A stretch of 64,000 nucleotides of DNA from Gammaproteobacteria bacterium (GCA_013002025.1 JABDKW010000072.1:45551-109550), one strand, 5' to 3'. Shown: positions 8,122-18,189, counted from the first letter of the stretch. Program-made: numbers and translations. Notes: a model not told the origin generated them from the sequence alone.

Positions 8122-9417
8122 ATGTCTGATGTCTTGCAACAGTCGTTGCAACTGCCCTGCGGTGCCGTATTGCCCAATCGACTTGCCAAAGCCGCCATGA
8201 CAGAAGGTCTGGCCGATACCCGCGGCATCGCGACACCAGAGTTGCAACGGCTGTATGGGATATGGTCAGACGGCGGTGCCGGGCTGTTGTTAAGCGGTAA
8301 TATTCAGGTGGATAGCAAACACCTGGAGCGCCCCGGTAATGTGATTGTGCAAGGCCAGCCCGAACCAGAGCGCCAGGCCGCGCTGAGCGCCCTGGCCACG
8401 GCTGCAACCCGCAATGGCAATCATTTCTGGGCGCAAATCAGTCATGCTGGCAGGCAGACGCCCAAGGCCGTAAATCCTAATCCCAAAGCACCATCGGCCG
8501 TTAAAGTCGGGCTGCCGGGCGGACAATTCGGTGAGCCAGTACCACTCACTGTGGCCGAAATTGAAACGTTGATTGAGCGCTTTGCAGAGTGCGCCGTGGC
8601 GGTTCAGCAAGCTGGCTTCACGGGTGTACAAGTGCATGCAGCACATGGTTATTTGATGTCAGAGTTTCTGAGCCCAAAAACTAACCTCAGGGAAGATGAG
8701 TATGGTGGCAGCCTCGAGAACCGGGCCAGAGCACTGCTCAGCATTGTAAAACGCACTCGCGCCGCTGTTGGGCCCGGGTTCCCGTTGGCCGTAAAACTCA
8801 ATAGTGCAGACTTCCAAAAGGGTGGTTTTGCGTTTGAAGATAGCTTGCAGGTTGCGCAGTGGTTGCAGGAAGCAGGCGTGGACCTTATTGAAATATCCGG
8901 CGGTACCTATGAACAGCCCAAGTTGATGGGCTTGGCTGGTTTGGAGGCCGAAGAGCCGCAGAATGTGGCGCAATCAACCTTGCAGCGAGAAGCCTATTTT
9001 GTTGATTTCGCACTGGCCATGCAGGAGGTGGTTAGCGTGCCGCTCATGGTCACCGGCGGCTTTCGCACGCGCAGTGCGATGGAGCAGGCCATCACCAGTG
9101 GCGCAGCCGACGTGATTGGCTTGGGCAGGCCGTTGTGTGTGGACACCGATGCGCCGCAGCAACTAGTCAATGGCCTCGATGAGCTAACGCGTTATGAGAA
9201 TATTATGCACCTGTTACCCGACTGGTTGCGTTTTCTGGAGCGCATTCCTGCGTTGCGTGGGGCGGCCGGGTTTTCACAGCAATACTGGTATTACGCACAA
9301 TTGCTGGCACTGGGTCGGCAGGGGCAACCGGATCGACAATTGTCGGTTTTTCAAGCGGCCAAACAACTACTCAAGCATGAGAAAGAGTGGTTGGCAGGCT
9401 ATCAGCCGCCGGGATAA
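8122..9417 (+). CDS. NADH:flavin oxidoreductase, old yellow enzyme family
   Basis: An FMN-containing TIM-barrel reductase of activated C=C bonds or related substrates, 431 residues. The active site motif is VHAAHGYLMSEFLSP (H172, H175, Y177), followed by the family marker DEYGGSLENRAR. The phosphate-binding VTGGF and ADVIGLGRP motifs lie near residues 310-335. There is no C-terminal Fe-S/FAD extension of the 2,4-dienoyl-CoA reductase type. Substrate unknown. Confidence 0.9.
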   Translation: MSDVLQQSLQLPCGAVLPNRLAKAAMTEGLADTRGIATPELQRLYGIWSDGGAGLLLSGNIQVDSKHLERPGNVIVQGQPEPERQAALSALATAATRNGNHFWAQISHAGRQTPKAVNPNPKAPSAVKVGLPGGQFGEPVPLTVAEIETLIERFAECAVAVQQAGFTGVQVHAAHGYLMSEFLSPKTNLREDEYGGSLENRARALLSIVKRTRAAVGPGFPLAVKLNSADFQKGGFAFEDSLQVAQWLQEAGVDLIEISGGTYEQPKLMGLAGLEAEEPQNVAQSTLQREAYFVDFALAMQEVVSVPLMVTGGFRTRSAMEQAITSGAADVIGLGRPLCVDTDAPQQLVNGLDELTRYENIMHLLPDWLRFLERIPALRGAAGFSQQYWYYAQLLALGRQGQPDRQLSVFQAAKQLLKHEKEWLAGYQPPG

Positions 9418-9430
9418 TTCAGTTGAGCGT

Positions 9431-10714
9431 TTAATCAGCTTGGCTGTTCTCGCCGGAGGCATCGTCTTCCACGTCTTCCTCCATGCTCAACGACACGGCC
9501 TCCATGGCAACCGCAGTGGCACGAGGAGGAACTGAGTGATAGTGCACCAGGTCTTCTTCGGCGGCGCGCTCTCGCTGTGTTAGGTAATACAGGGTTAAGG
9601 CGGCCAACAGCAGGTGAACAACCGAAAGCTCGATAAAATAACTTTCGCTACCGGCGTAATCGAGCACAAAGCCCATCGACAGTGGGCCCAACACTGAGCC
9701 GATGCCAAAGGTCAGCACCAGTGCGCTGCTGGCCGAGACCATCTGCTCTGGTTTCAGACGATCATTGGTGTGCGCAACGGCCAGCGAGTACAGGGGTAGG
9801 TTGAGTGCCCCAAACACGCCGTATAGAAGAATGAATTGCGGATGTGTGGGGCCAAGTTGCAGCAGTAGTAGACAGACGAGCCCTGCCAACGCGCTGGCTG
9901 TGGTAATAACCCAGCGTCGATCAATCATGTCTGAGATCTTGCCCAATGGCCATTGAGAAACAGCACCAAAGGCAATCATGATGCTCATAAAGGACGCGAT
10001 TTGAGCTGTGTTCATGCCGACCTGTTTGGCGTATACCGAGCCCATGGTAAAAATCACGCCCTGCGAAATGCCCACCAGCAGCAATCCGGCCACGCCGGCA
10101 GGACAAATGCGATACAGCTTTCTGAGCCCCATCGATTCATGATCTTCATTATCGGGAGTATCGGTGTTGGTGAGCAACAGTGGCACCAGCGACACTGACA
10201 GCAATATGGAAGCAAGAATAAACAGGTTGTAACCCGAGGGGTCGCTGAGCCTGAATAAGAATTGACCGGCTGTGAGGCTGGCGAAGGTAACGATCATATA
10301 CAGTGAAAACAAACTGCCGCGAGTCACATTAGTGGCGCGCGAGTTGAGCCAACTTTCCACCACCACATAGGAACCGGCGAAACAAAAACCGGTGACCACG
10401 CGCATTGCAAACCAGACTTCCTCAGAGATCACAACGACCTGCAATAAGATGGCGGTTGAAGCCATAGATGCCAATGCTGCAAACACACGGATATGCCCAA
10501 CTTTTTGCACAATTCCCTGGGCGAATTTACTGCCTAACATAAAGCCGACGTAGTAGCCCGACATAATGATGCCCAGGGTGCTGCCGGTGAAACCTTCATG
10601 CGCACCGCGCCAGCCAATCAGGGTGCCCTGCAAGCCATTACCAAGCATCAGAAAACTGATGCCCAGAAAAAGAGGCCAGGTGCTGCGTAGAATGTGACTC
10701 ACAATATTTGCCAA
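9431..10714 (-). CDS. MFS transporter
   Basis: A 427-residue major facilitator protein with 12 predicted membrane spans. The N-terminal half carries GYYVGFMLGSKFAQ and a VVESWLN motif near residue 122, which resemble the YcaD-like subgroup. The C-terminal cytosolic tail is acidic. The substrate cannot be told. It ends convergently with the old-yellow-enzyme gene, 14 bases apart. Confidence 0.85.
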   Translation of the reverse strand: MANIVSHILRSTWPLFLGISFLMLGNGLQGTLIGWRGAHEGFTGSTLGIIMSGYYVGFMLGSKFAQGIVQKVGHIRVFAALASMASTAILLQVVVISEEVWFAMRVVTGFCFAGSYVVVESWLNSRATNVTRGSLFSLYMIVTFASLTAGQFLFRLSDPSGYNLFILASILLSVSLVPLLLTNTDTPDNEDHESMGLRKLYRICPAGVAGLLLVGISQGVIFTMGSVYAKQVGMNTAQIASFMSIMIAFGAVSQWPLGKISDMIDRRWVITTASALAGLVCLLLLQLGPTHPQFILLYGVFGALNLPLYSLAVAHTNDRLKPEQMVSASSALVLTFGIGSVLGPLSMGFVLDYAGSESYFIELSVVHLLLAALTLYYLTQRERAAEEDLVHYHSVPPRATAVAMEAVSLSMEEDVEDDASGENSQAD

Positions 10715-10776
10715 CCGCTGAGGAATAGTGGCGGCCTGAAGCGCCGCTTAGTAATAGGAAATATCCGTGCTGACCG

Positions 10777-10853
<77 letters not shown>

Positions 10854-11017
10854 ACGCGGTCAGCGGCTGGTATTGTACTCGCCGATTCCAAGATAGCAAT
10901 CCCTGATTGAAGCTGCCACAAAACTTGGTTGCGTAAGCTTTGGGTGGGCCCTATTGCCAAGCCCTATGCTTTGCATTAGGGTTTCACTGTTCCTGAACAA
11001 CCGATACATCTTCAACT

Positions 11018-12184
11018 ATGAGTAAATTCTTAACGCGGTCAGTATTCGTCGTTATTGCCATCCTGATTGCGGCGTTTGTTTTCGGCCCGGGAATTCTCGA
11101 ACGCAGCATGAATCGGGTGCAAACACACGCGCCTTATGAAATATCTAAAGCCGCCGCCGATTTGCACGCTGACATGATTGTTGGTGACTGGCATGCGGAC
11201 AGCGCGCTTTGGAATCGCGATTTGGGAGATGAAAGTAGCTACGGGCAGGTTGATCTACCGCGCCTGCAAAAAGGTAATGTGGCATTACAGATGTTCACCA
11301 CGGTGACCAAATCCCCGGCCGGCCAGAACTATGAAAAAAACCCCACCGATGCGCGGGATAATATTACCTCTCTGGCGATTATTCAGCGCTGGCCGATGGC
11401 GACCTGGAGTAGCCTGGCCGAGCGCGCCATGTTTCAGGCTGATAAAATTCATCAGCTGGCGGAGCAACACCCGGATGATTTTATGCTGATTACCTCGCAA
11501 TCCGAGCTGGGCGAATTTATTAACCGACGTATACAAAATAAAACGCTGGTTGGTGGATTATTGGGTACTGAAGGGTCGCATGCGCTGGATGGCGAACTGG
11601 CCAATATCGAACGCTTGTACAAGCGGGGCTTTCGCATGATGAGCCTGCAGCATTTTTTTGATAACAAGCTGGGCGGTTCGTTACACGGCGAAAGTCAGGC
11701 CGGGTTGACGGAATTCGGAATGCAGGCGATTGCCGAGATGGAGCGCCTTAATATTATTATCGACGTGGCGCATTCGTCGGAGCAGGTAGTGCGCGATGTG
11801 TTGCAAGCCACCAATCGTCCGCTAGTAGTCAGCCATACGGGGTTCAAAGGCTATTGTAATTCGCCACGCAATATCAGCGATGCTCTGATGCGCGAAATTG
11901 CGTCTCGTGGAGGCTTGATTGCGGTTGGCTACTGGGAGGGGGCGATCTGTGGCACGCACCCGAAGATGATCGCCGAGGCCATAAATTATGGTATTCAATT
12001 AGTCGGTGCCAGGCATGTGGCCCTGGGGTCGGACTTTGACGGGTCAGTGACCACCGCGCTGGATACCAGCGAGTTGGCGGCAATCACTAAAGCCTTGCTG
12101 GGCTTGGGTGTACAACCCGAGGAAATTCGAGCGGTAATGGGTGGCAATATGTTGCTGTTTCTTGCCGATAACCTGCCGCAATAG
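11018..12184 (+). CDS. Membrane dipeptidase, peptidase family M19
   Basis: A zinc dipeptidase of the renal dipeptidase family, 388 residues. Residues 8-24 form a signal anchor, so the enzyme faces the periplasm. The metal site motifs are visible: DWHAD (H59, D61), the bridging glutamate in LLGTEGSHAL, and the two histidines in DVAHSS and VVSHTG. GSDFDG near the C-terminus is also typical. It would split dipeptides, possibly with D-residues. It is convergent with the class V aminotransferase gene. Confidence 0.92.
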   Translation: MSKFLTRSVFVVIAILIAAFVFGPGILERSMNRVQTHAPYEISKAAADLHADMIVGDWHADSALWNRDLGDESSYGQVDLPRLQKGNVALQMFTTVTKSPAGQNYEKNPTDARDNITSLAIIQRWPMATWSSLAERAMFQADKIHQLAEQHPDDFMLITSQSELGEFINRRIQNKTLVGGLLGTEGSHALDGELANIERLYKRGFRMMSLQHFFDNKLGGSLHGESQAGLTEFGMQAIAEMERLNIIIDVAHSSEQVVRDVLQATNRPLVVSHTGFKGYCNSPRNISDALMREIASRGGLIAVGYWEGAICGTHPKMIAEAINYGIQLVGARHVALGSDFDGSVTTALDTSELAAITKALLGLGVQPEEIRAVMGGNMLLFLADNLPQ

Positions 12185-12210
12185 GAGTTAAGGCGGTCAA
12201 TTAAGCGCTA

Positions 12211-13452
12211 TCAGAGGGATTGCTCCAAGCCGCTGATCAATTGATTGATCTCTGCCTGAGTGGTGTAGTGCACGAATGACAGCCGCAATACGCCAGGGTC
12301 TAATTGGATATTCAATTCCTTGAGCGGACGCACACCGTAAAAGTCTCCGGTACCAACCATCAGTTTGTGAGATTGCAGTCGCTCGGCAACTTCCATGACC
12401 GGTTTATTTAATGGCAGTATTGAGACGGTTGCGGCGCGGATGGACGGGTCATCGGGGCCAATAATTTGCACGTCCTCGCGCTGTCGCAAAAACTCCAGCA
12501 ATGGTGTCAACAAGGCGGTTTCATGCCGGCGGAACAGATCATGCAGGCGGCGGCCACGCTCAGAGGCATTCGCTTGACCGTCAAAATGATGCCCGTACAG
12601 CGCATCCAGATATTCAGCGATGCCGGCGGCAGCGGCGATTTGTGCGTGATCTGGCCCGGCCGGTGTTAATTCACTACGTGGGCTGCCTTGGTGAAAGAAA
12701 TGCCCTTGATTAGTCATTTTATCACGCAGTTCTTGTCGCACGTACATCGCACCCAAGTGCGGCCCCCAGGTTTTGTAGGTTGAAAACAAATAGATATCCA
12801 CGCCTAATGCCTGCAGATCGGGTAGCCCATGCGGCGCATAGGATACGCCGTCTACCACCGAGATTGCGCCCGCGGCATGTGCGCGCCGAGTGATTTCTTG
12901 CACTGGATTGATATGGGCAATCACATTTGAGGCATGTGGAAACGCCACCATTTTGGTGCGCTCACCCATTAGCTGGTCAAGGTCATCTAACTCCAGACGG
13001 CCACTGTCCGGATCAATATGCCAGTCACGAATGACTAACCCGGTCTGATCGAGTCGGCGCCAGGCCCCTGCATTGGCTTCATGATCCTGGCAGGAGACGA
13101 TGATCTCATCACCTGCTGTCCACATGGGCCGTAAGGCATTGGCCAGTACATACACATTCTGTGTCGTGGAGGGGCCAAGACTCAGCTCCGCATTATCAAT
13201 GTTTAGATAAGCGGACAGCCAGGCATAGGCCTCGTCCATGCGCTGCCCGGCGGCCATCGAGGCAGGGTAGGGGTAATATGGCTGAACTTTGGTGGCTGTG
13301 TAGTAGTGCGTAAGTCGATCTATCACCTGTTGACAGGTGTAAGAGCCGCCCGCATTCTCGAAAAACGCCCAACCCTGCAAAGACGGTTCGGTAAAGGCCG
13401 GGAATTGCGCCCTGACAAAGTCCGAATCCAACTCGGTTAGTTTGTTCAACAT
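12211..13452 (-). CDS. Class V aminotransferase family PLP enzyme (cysteine-desulfurase-like fold)
   Basis: A 413-residue PLP enzyme. K227 in FSTYKTWGPHLG is the Schiff-base lysine and D201 in VVDGVS binds the pyridine nitrogen. The motifs LGPSTTQNV and CQDHEAN match the phosphate and ring-stacking positions. It resembles the NifS/CsdA branch of the fold, but no mobile-loop catalytic cysteine context is evident, so sulfur mobilisation is not assured. It is 18 bases downstream of the rubredoxin gene on the same strand and may be cotranscribed with alkB and rubredoxin. Confidence 0.85.
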   Translation of the reverse strand: MLNKLTELDSDFVRAQFPAFTEPSLQGWAFFENAGGSYTCQQVIDRLTHYYTATKVQPYYPYPASMAAGQRMDEAYAWLSAYLNIDNAELSLGPSTTQNVYVLANALRPMWTAGDEIIVSCQDHEANAGAWRRLDQTGLVIRDWHIDPDSGRLELDDLDQLMGERTKMVAFPHASNVIAHINPVQEITRRAHAAGAISVVDGVSYAPHGLPDLQALGVDIYLFSTYKTWGPHLGAMYVRQELRDKMTNQGHFFHQGSPRSELTPAGPDHAQIAAAAGIAEYLDALYGHHFDGQANASERGRRLHDLFRRHETALLTPLLEFLRQREDVQIIGPDDPSIRAATVSILPLNKPVMEVAERLQSHKLMVGTGDFYGVRPLKELNIQLDPGVLRLSFVHYTTQAEINQLISGLEQSL

Positions 13453-13470
13453 GCAGACGCCGCGCTGCGG

Positions 13471-13644
13471 CTAGTCACTATCGTCGAGTGCGATAAATTC
13501 GTCTTTATCGCGCACATAGCAAAACGGACAGGCGAAATCCTCCGGCAAGTCTGCAAACAGGGTGCCCGATGCGTAACCCTCGCGCTCAAAGCCTAATGCT
13601 TCGTCATAGACGAATTCGCAGTCGGGGCAACTAAATTTCGCCAT
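13471..13644 (-). CDS. Rubredoxin, probable electron donor for AlkB
   Basis: A 57-residue one-iron protein. The iron ligands are two CxxC pairs: CPDC (C6, C9) and CPFC (C39, C42), with the family features YDEALG and LPEDFACP in between. Rubredoxins pass electrons from NAD(P)H-dependent reductase to alkane hydroxylase. The gene starts 27 bases after alkB ends on the same strand, which supports that role. The glycines that usually follow each cysteine pair are replaced (CPDC-E, CPFC-Y), and there is no arginine insertion of the AlkG1 type. A rubredoxin reductase gene is not in the window. Confidence 0.92.
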   Translation of the reverse strand: MAKFSCPDCEFVYDEALGFEREGYASGTLFADLPEDFACPFCYVRDKDEFIALDDSD

Positions 13645-13671
13645 TTCCAAACTCCATGTAGATGCGCATGC

Positions 13672-14907
13672 TCAGGCCGCCGCAGCAACGCTTGTATCAC
13701 CTGCTGAGTCACCGCTTTTGAGCTTAAAACGCTCAATGAGTGCAGCACGCTTGGCAGGCAGAATATTCAGTTTGTCAGCATCGCGTTGCACATGTTTCAG
13801 ATCCACCAATTTCGGGTCCATAAAGTGGTACCACAGTGGCGGTATGTAGGCCAGCATGTAGGAACCGAAATAGCCGTTGGGCAGGGTCGGCAAGTGCTCA
13901 AAGTGACGCAGTGATTGATAGTGTCGGGTCGGGTGGGCATGGTGATCCGAATGTCTTTCCAAGTGGTACAAAACCAGGTTGGAGAATATGTGGTTACTGT
14001 TCCAGGAATGGTGCGGCTGACAGTGTTCGTATTTGCCGTTGTCTTTCTTGCTACGAACCAGGCCATAGTGCTCAATATAGTTGGCGCTGGTCAGTTGCCA
14101 CCAGGCCTCGAAATTATGTATCAGCAGAAAGGGCACCATAATCCAGCCAAAGGCGATAATTAGGCCAATTTGCATTACCGCGGTCATCGCATACGACTGC
14201 AATACATCGTTGTGCTGCAAGCTCCACACTGGTACACCGCGGCGTTGCAGGCGCTTTTTTTCCAACTGCCAGCCGCGTTTAAAACCGCCGGGTATTTCGC
14301 GCATGGCGAAGGCGTAGATATTTTCCCCCATCTTTGAAGACGCTGAATCTTCCGGCGTGGCAACCTGTCGGTGATGACCGGCATTATGTTCAATGCAGAA
14401 ATGACCATAACCGGGTACCGCTAACACTATTTTGGCAATCAGGCGGTCAAACATGTTGGCTTTGTGGCCGAGCTCGTGGGCGGTATTAATTGCCAGCCCC
14501 GAGGCCATGCCGGCTGAGACCGCCATAATCAACATGGCCCACCAGCTCAAACTCTGCGTGCCAACCCACCAAGCCGCAACGAAGAAGCTGATGAAATGCA
14601 GCGGTGCGGTTATATGTAACAGGCGTCGATAATATTCGTCCGCTTCCAACTCGCTGACCACCTCCTCAGGTGGGTTATTCAGGTCCTCGCCCAGCGCAAA
14701 GTCTAAAAAGGGTATCACCGTATAAGCCAACAACAGCGGTAGAGCTACACCAATTTCATGCTCGCTCCAGGCGTGCGCGATTACGCCGGTCACCCCTATT
14801 AAGGGGTAGACCATGGACATGATCCACAGCCAGCGCTTGCGGTCGGTGTAGGTAATAGTGCCTGCGGGGCTGTCGACGGTAACGGATTTCATGGGCATGC
14901 GCTTCAA
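13672..14907 (-). CDS. alkB: Alkane 1-monooxygenase
   Basis: An integral-membrane di-iron hydroxylase that converts n-alkanes to 1-alkanols, 411 residues. The histidine boxes are HELGHK (144-149), EHNAGHH (173-179) and LERHSDHHAHP (316-326), with the AlkB-specific NYIEHYGL at 276-283. About six membrane helices surround them. Electrons come from the downstream rubredoxin. It is divergent from a thiolase-led operon, so hydroxylation and the later beta-oxidation-type steps sit side by side. The second and third in-frame ATGs (codons 4 and 6) are alternative starts. Confidence 0.95.
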   Translation of the reverse strand: MKRMPMKSVTVDSPAGTITYTDRKRWLWIMSMVYPLIGVTGVIAHAWSEHEIGVALPLLLAYTVIPFLDFALGEDLNNPPEEVVSELEADEYYRRLLHITAPLHFISFFVAAWWVGTQSLSWWAMLIMAVSAGMASGLAINTAHELGHKANMFDRLIAKIVLAVPGYGHFCIEHNAGHHRQVATPEDSASSKMGENIYAFAMREIPGGFKRGWQLEKKRLQRRGVPVWSLQHNDVLQSYAMTAVMQIGLIIAFGWIMVPFLLIHNFEAWWQLTSANYIEHYGLVRSKKDNGKYEHCQPHHSWNSNHIFSNLVLYHLERHSDHHAHPTRHYQSLRHFEHLPTLPNGYFGSYMLAYIPPLWYHFMDPKLVDLKHVQRDADKLNILPAKRAALIERFKLKSGDSAGDTSVAAAA

Positions 14908-15104
14908 GTGAGATTCTGGTGCGATTCATTGTAGCCCAAATTTAGCTGCTGCCTCTAGTCGCGGAGGCTGACAAAGTCAGACCACAGAGCATGCAAAGCA
15001 GATTCTAGGCAGGCGTTGAAAATCGCGCCATGCAACTGCTTCAAGTGGCGTGTTAAACTGCGCTCCGCGAATGCCATCAGGCGGATTTATCTTTTCGAAT
15101 AATT

Positions 15105-16295
15105 ATGAGTAATGATGCAGAGAACAACGTAGTGATTGTGGCGGCCAAGCGAACCCCGATGGGCGGCCTACTCGGCGACTTTGCGGCCGTGACCGCCCCG
15201 CAACTGGGTGCCACAGCGATACGCGCAGTTATCGACAGCGCGGGAATCGATGCGGCGCTTATTGATGAAGTGTATATGGGTAATGTTATTGCGGCAGGCT
15301 TGAAACAGGCACCCGCCCGTCAGGCGTCGCTGGGTGCAGGGGTGCCAAACTCTGTTCCCTGCACCACGGTGAATAAGGTCTGTGGATCGGGTATGAAAGC
15401 GGTCATGATTGGCCGCGATCAAATTGCAGCGGGTAGCGCCGATATTGTGGTGGCTGGCGGCATGGAGAGTATGACTGGGGCGCCGTACCTGGTGCCGGGG
15501 GCTCGCGCCGGGTTACGGCTACTGCATGGCGAATTTAAAGACTCCATGTTTGTTGATGGCCTGGAAGATGCCAGCACCGGGGGTGCCATGGGTAGTTTCG
15601 CTCAAGGCACAGCAGATGATGCCTGCATGACGCGCGAGCAATTGGATGAGTTTGCTCTGCGAAGTCTAAGCCGTGCCAATGCAGCGATTGAGAATGGGTA
15701 TTTTGCAGACGAGATCGCGCCAGTTACCGTGACGACGCGCAAGGGTGACGTGGTTGTTGACGTTGATGAGCAGCCGGCCAAGGCGCGACCGGAAAAAATA
15801 CCCGGTTTAAAACCTGCCTTCAAGAAGGACGGTACGCTGACCGCCGCTAATTCAAGTTCTATTTCAGATGGCGCCTCGGCTCTGATATTAATGCGCGAGA
15901 GCACCGCAAACGATCGTGGCATAAAGCCTATTGCGCGCCTGCTCGCACAGGCCAGCTTTGCCCATGCACCGGAAGACTTTTGTGCCGCACCGCTAGGGGC
16001 GATGAAAAAGGTTTTGGCACAGGCAAGCTGGTCGGCAGACGATGTTGATCTGTTCGAAGTGAATGAAGCTTTTGCGGCTGTCACCATGCTGGCTATGCAG
16101 GAATTTGAGATCGACGCAGAACGCATTAATGTTAATGGCGGCGCTTGCGCCTTGGGCCATCCTCTGGGTTCCTCAGGCGCCCGCCTGGTGGTGACTTTGG
16201 TGCACGCATTGCAACGCTTGAATAAAACCCGCGGTGTTGCAGCGCTGTGTATTGGCGGTGGTGAAGCGACGGCTATGGCATTGGAACTTATTTAA
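15105..16295 (+). CDS. Acetyl-CoA acetyltransferase (thiolase)
   Basis: A 396-residue type II thiolase. The nucleophile is C93 in NKVCGSGMKAV, the catalytic histidine H352 lies in GHPLGSSG, and the acid/base cysteine is C382 in CIGGG; NEAFAAV is intact. All catalytic parts are present, so the enzyme should make or cleave acetoacetyl-CoA or 3-ketoacyl-CoA. It heads an apparent three-gene operon with a medium-chain dehydrogenase (19 bases later) and a hydrolase. Confidence 0.95.
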   Translation: MSNDAENNVVIVAAKRTPMGGLLGDFAAVTAPQLGATAIRAVIDSAGIDAALIDEVYMGNVIAAGLKQAPARQASLGAGVPNSVPCTTVNKVCGSGMKAVMIGRDQIAAGSADIVVAGGMESMTGAPYLVPGARAGLRLLHGEFKDSMFVDGLEDASTGGAMGSFAQGTADDACMTREQLDEFALRSLSRANAAIENGYFADEIAPVTVTTRKGDVVVDVDEQPAKARPEKIPGLKPAFKKDGTLTAANSSSISDGASALILMRESTANDRGIKPIARLLAQASFAHAPEDFCAAPLGAMKKVLAQASWSADDVDLFEVNEAFAAVTMLAMQEFEIDAERINVNGGACALGHPLGSSGARLVVTLVHALQRLNKTRGVAALCIGGGEATAMALELI

Positions 16296-16314
16296 CTTTT
16301 AAAAAGGTATTTTT

Positions 16315-17313
16315 ATGCAGGTATTAACTATCGCCACGCCCGGCGGGCTGGAAAATATTTTAAACAATGAAGTTGATCCACCCACGCCCGGTGCGGGCGA
16401 GGTGTTGGTGCGCTGGAAGGCGACCTCATTAAATTATCACGACTATCTGGTCGCCGCAGGTGGTATTCCGGTGGCAGATGGGCGGGTACCGATGTCGGAT
16501 GGCGCGGGTGTGATAGAGGCGCTCGGCGACGGTGTCTCAGAGTGGGAAGTCGGTGACAAGGTGATGTCGCTGTTTTTCCCTGATTGGCTAGATGGCGACG
16601 CGAGCGCCGCCAATACTGCAGCGGTTACCGGTGACTCCGTGGATGGATTCGCGCGCGAGTTTTCATGTGAAAAAGCGGTTTCTTTGACGTCGATTCCCAA
16701 GAGCTACACCTTTGCAGAGGCCGCCACCCTACCTTGCGCAGCGTTGACTGCCTGGCGCGGTCTGGTCGTTGAAGGCAATCTGAAAGCGGGCGATACGGTA
16801 TTAATACAAGGTAGCGGCGGCATGTCAGTGTTTGGGTTGCAGATTGCCAAGGCCGCGGGTGCCTATGTTTATGCAACCACTTCATCTGATAAGAAGGCGG
16901 AGCGGCTGCAGGCATTGGGGGCGGACCATGTGATCAATTACAAAGAAGATGAAAAATGGGGCAAAACAATCGCTAAACTGTCCGGCGGTGTCGACCACAT
17001 TCTGGACGTCGGCGGCCCCAGTACACTAGAGCATTCCGTTGAAGCGGTTGGTTTTGGTGGCAAGATCAGCCTGATTGGTGTTCTCGGTGGGCGCAAAGGT
17101 GAGTTTGTGTTGCCGAAAATGTTTTTCAAACACGCCAGCATGAATGGCATCGCCGTGGGCTCGCGTGCCATGCAGCAAGACTTGGTGCGAGCAATCGACG
17201 TGGCGGAATTTAAGCCGGTCATCGACCGGAGTTTTGCTTTAACTGAACTTGCTGATGCGTTTCGGCATCAGGAATCAGGCGCTCACTTCGGCAAAATTGT
17301 GCTCGAATACTGA
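16315..17313 (+). CDS. Zinc-independent medium-chain alcohol dehydrogenase/quinone reductase family
   Basis: A 332-residue NAD(P)-dependent oxidoreductase. The GroES-like domain (1-120) lacks the catalytic-zinc cysteine/histidine set. The Rossmann motif is VLIQGSGGMSVFGLQIAK near residue 161-178, and VINYKED and DVGG follow. A GGT-rich ribosome-binding site (AAAAAGGTA) precedes the ATG. Substrate unknown; in this operon it may act on an alcohol, enone or quinone (inference). Confidence 0.88.
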   Translation: MQVLTIATPGGLENILNNEVDPPTPGAGEVLVRWKATSLNYHDYLVAAGGIPVADGRVPMSDGAGVIEALGDGVSEWEVGDKVMSLFFPDWLDGDASAANTAAVTGDSVDGFAREFSCEKAVSLTSIPKSYTFAEAATLPCAALTAWRGLVVEGNLKAGDTVLIQGSGGMSVFGLQIAKAAGAYVYATTSSDKKAERLQALGADHVINYKEDEKWGKTIAKLSGGVDHILDVGGPSTLEHSVEAVGFGGKISLIGVLGGRKGEFVLPKMFFKHASMNGIAVGSRAMQQDLVRAIDVAEFKPVIDRSFALTELADAFRHQESGAHFGKIVLEY

Positions 17314-17337
17314 CCGCGAAGGGGCTGGATAGGGGTA

Positions 17338-18186
17338 ATGAAGCAGTTTGATGTAAAGACCGAAAGCGGCTATGAGGTGCCGCTTACTCTGTACGAGTCC
17401 ATTCTTGGCCGTGGTTGGGCCAGCGTACTGATACTGCCTGCGCTGGGGATTTCCGGTGAATTTTATGAGGCTGTGGCGCAAGATTTAGCAGAGCGCGGTA
17501 TGGACGCCGTGATAATGGAACAACGTGGTTATGGCCGCAGCGCGATACGACCCAGCCGTGCATCCAATTATGGTTTTAGAGAGTATTTGGAAGATGATAT
17601 TCCCGCCGTACTGGATTGGATAAATGAAAACCTTAAAGGTGAGCCAGTCTTGATGGGGCACAGCCTCGGTGGTCATCTTGCTACGCTGTACGCCAGTTTA
17701 AACCCATTACAGGTGAATAAATTGATTCTGGTCGCCACCGGTTCGCCCTGGCACGCGCTGTATGAAAAGAAAATGGCGGGTCGTATTCGCGCTTTGACCC
17801 GGATTATCCCTGTCGTGACTGCGATAGGCGGCCGTTATAACGGCAAGCGCATTGGTTTTGGTGGCATGGAGGGCTCTCAACTGATGCGTGATTGGCGTAA
17901 ATTGGCCAAGCACAATACCTATCGCGCCAAAGGCATGGAAGTCGTGTTTGACCCATTAATTAAAGCATGGCGGGGAAATGTTCTGAGTGTACGTTATGCT
18001 CAGGACCAGATGGCACCGCAACGCCCCGTAGAGGCCCTTAACGATATGTTCTGGTCAGCCCAGGTCAGACGGGAACTGTTGACCGAAGCAAATATTGGTA
18101 AACCCGCCGATCACTTTAACTGGGCTAGAGAGCCGTTAGCGACCGTCAATGCCATTACCACCTGGCTACACCCGGAAATAGAATAG
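17338..18186 (+). CDS. Alpha/beta hydrolase
   Basis: A 282-residue hydrolase of the alpha/beta fold. The nucleophile elbow is GHSLGGH (about 102-108), the oxyanion region lies in ILPALGISGE, and MEQRGYGRS follows strand 4. The likely acid and histidine are in the last third (DHFNW near residue 259). It follows the dehydrogenase gene by 24 bases with a GGGG ribosome-binding site. Substrate unknown, probably an ester or lipid. Confidence 0.85.
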   Translation: MKQFDVKTESGYEVPLTLYESILGRGWASVLILPALGISGEFYEAVAQDLAERGMDAVIMEQRGYGRSAIRPSRASNYGFREYLEDDIPAVLDWINENLKGEPVLMGHSLGGHLATLYASLNPLQVNKLILVATGSPWHALYEKKMAGRIRALTRIIPVVTAIGGRYNGKRIGFGGMEGSQLMRDWRKLAKHNTYRAKGMEVVFDPLIKAWRGNVLSVRYAQDQMAPQRPVEALNDMFWSAQVRRELLTEANIGKPADHFNWAREPLATVNAITTWLHPEIE

Positions 18187-18189
18187 CGG

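Noticed and set aside
15602..16126. 174-codon frame antisense to the thiolase gene
   Set aside because: Serine/alanine-rich mirror frame typical of GC-rich coding DNA; the plus-strand thiolase is certain.
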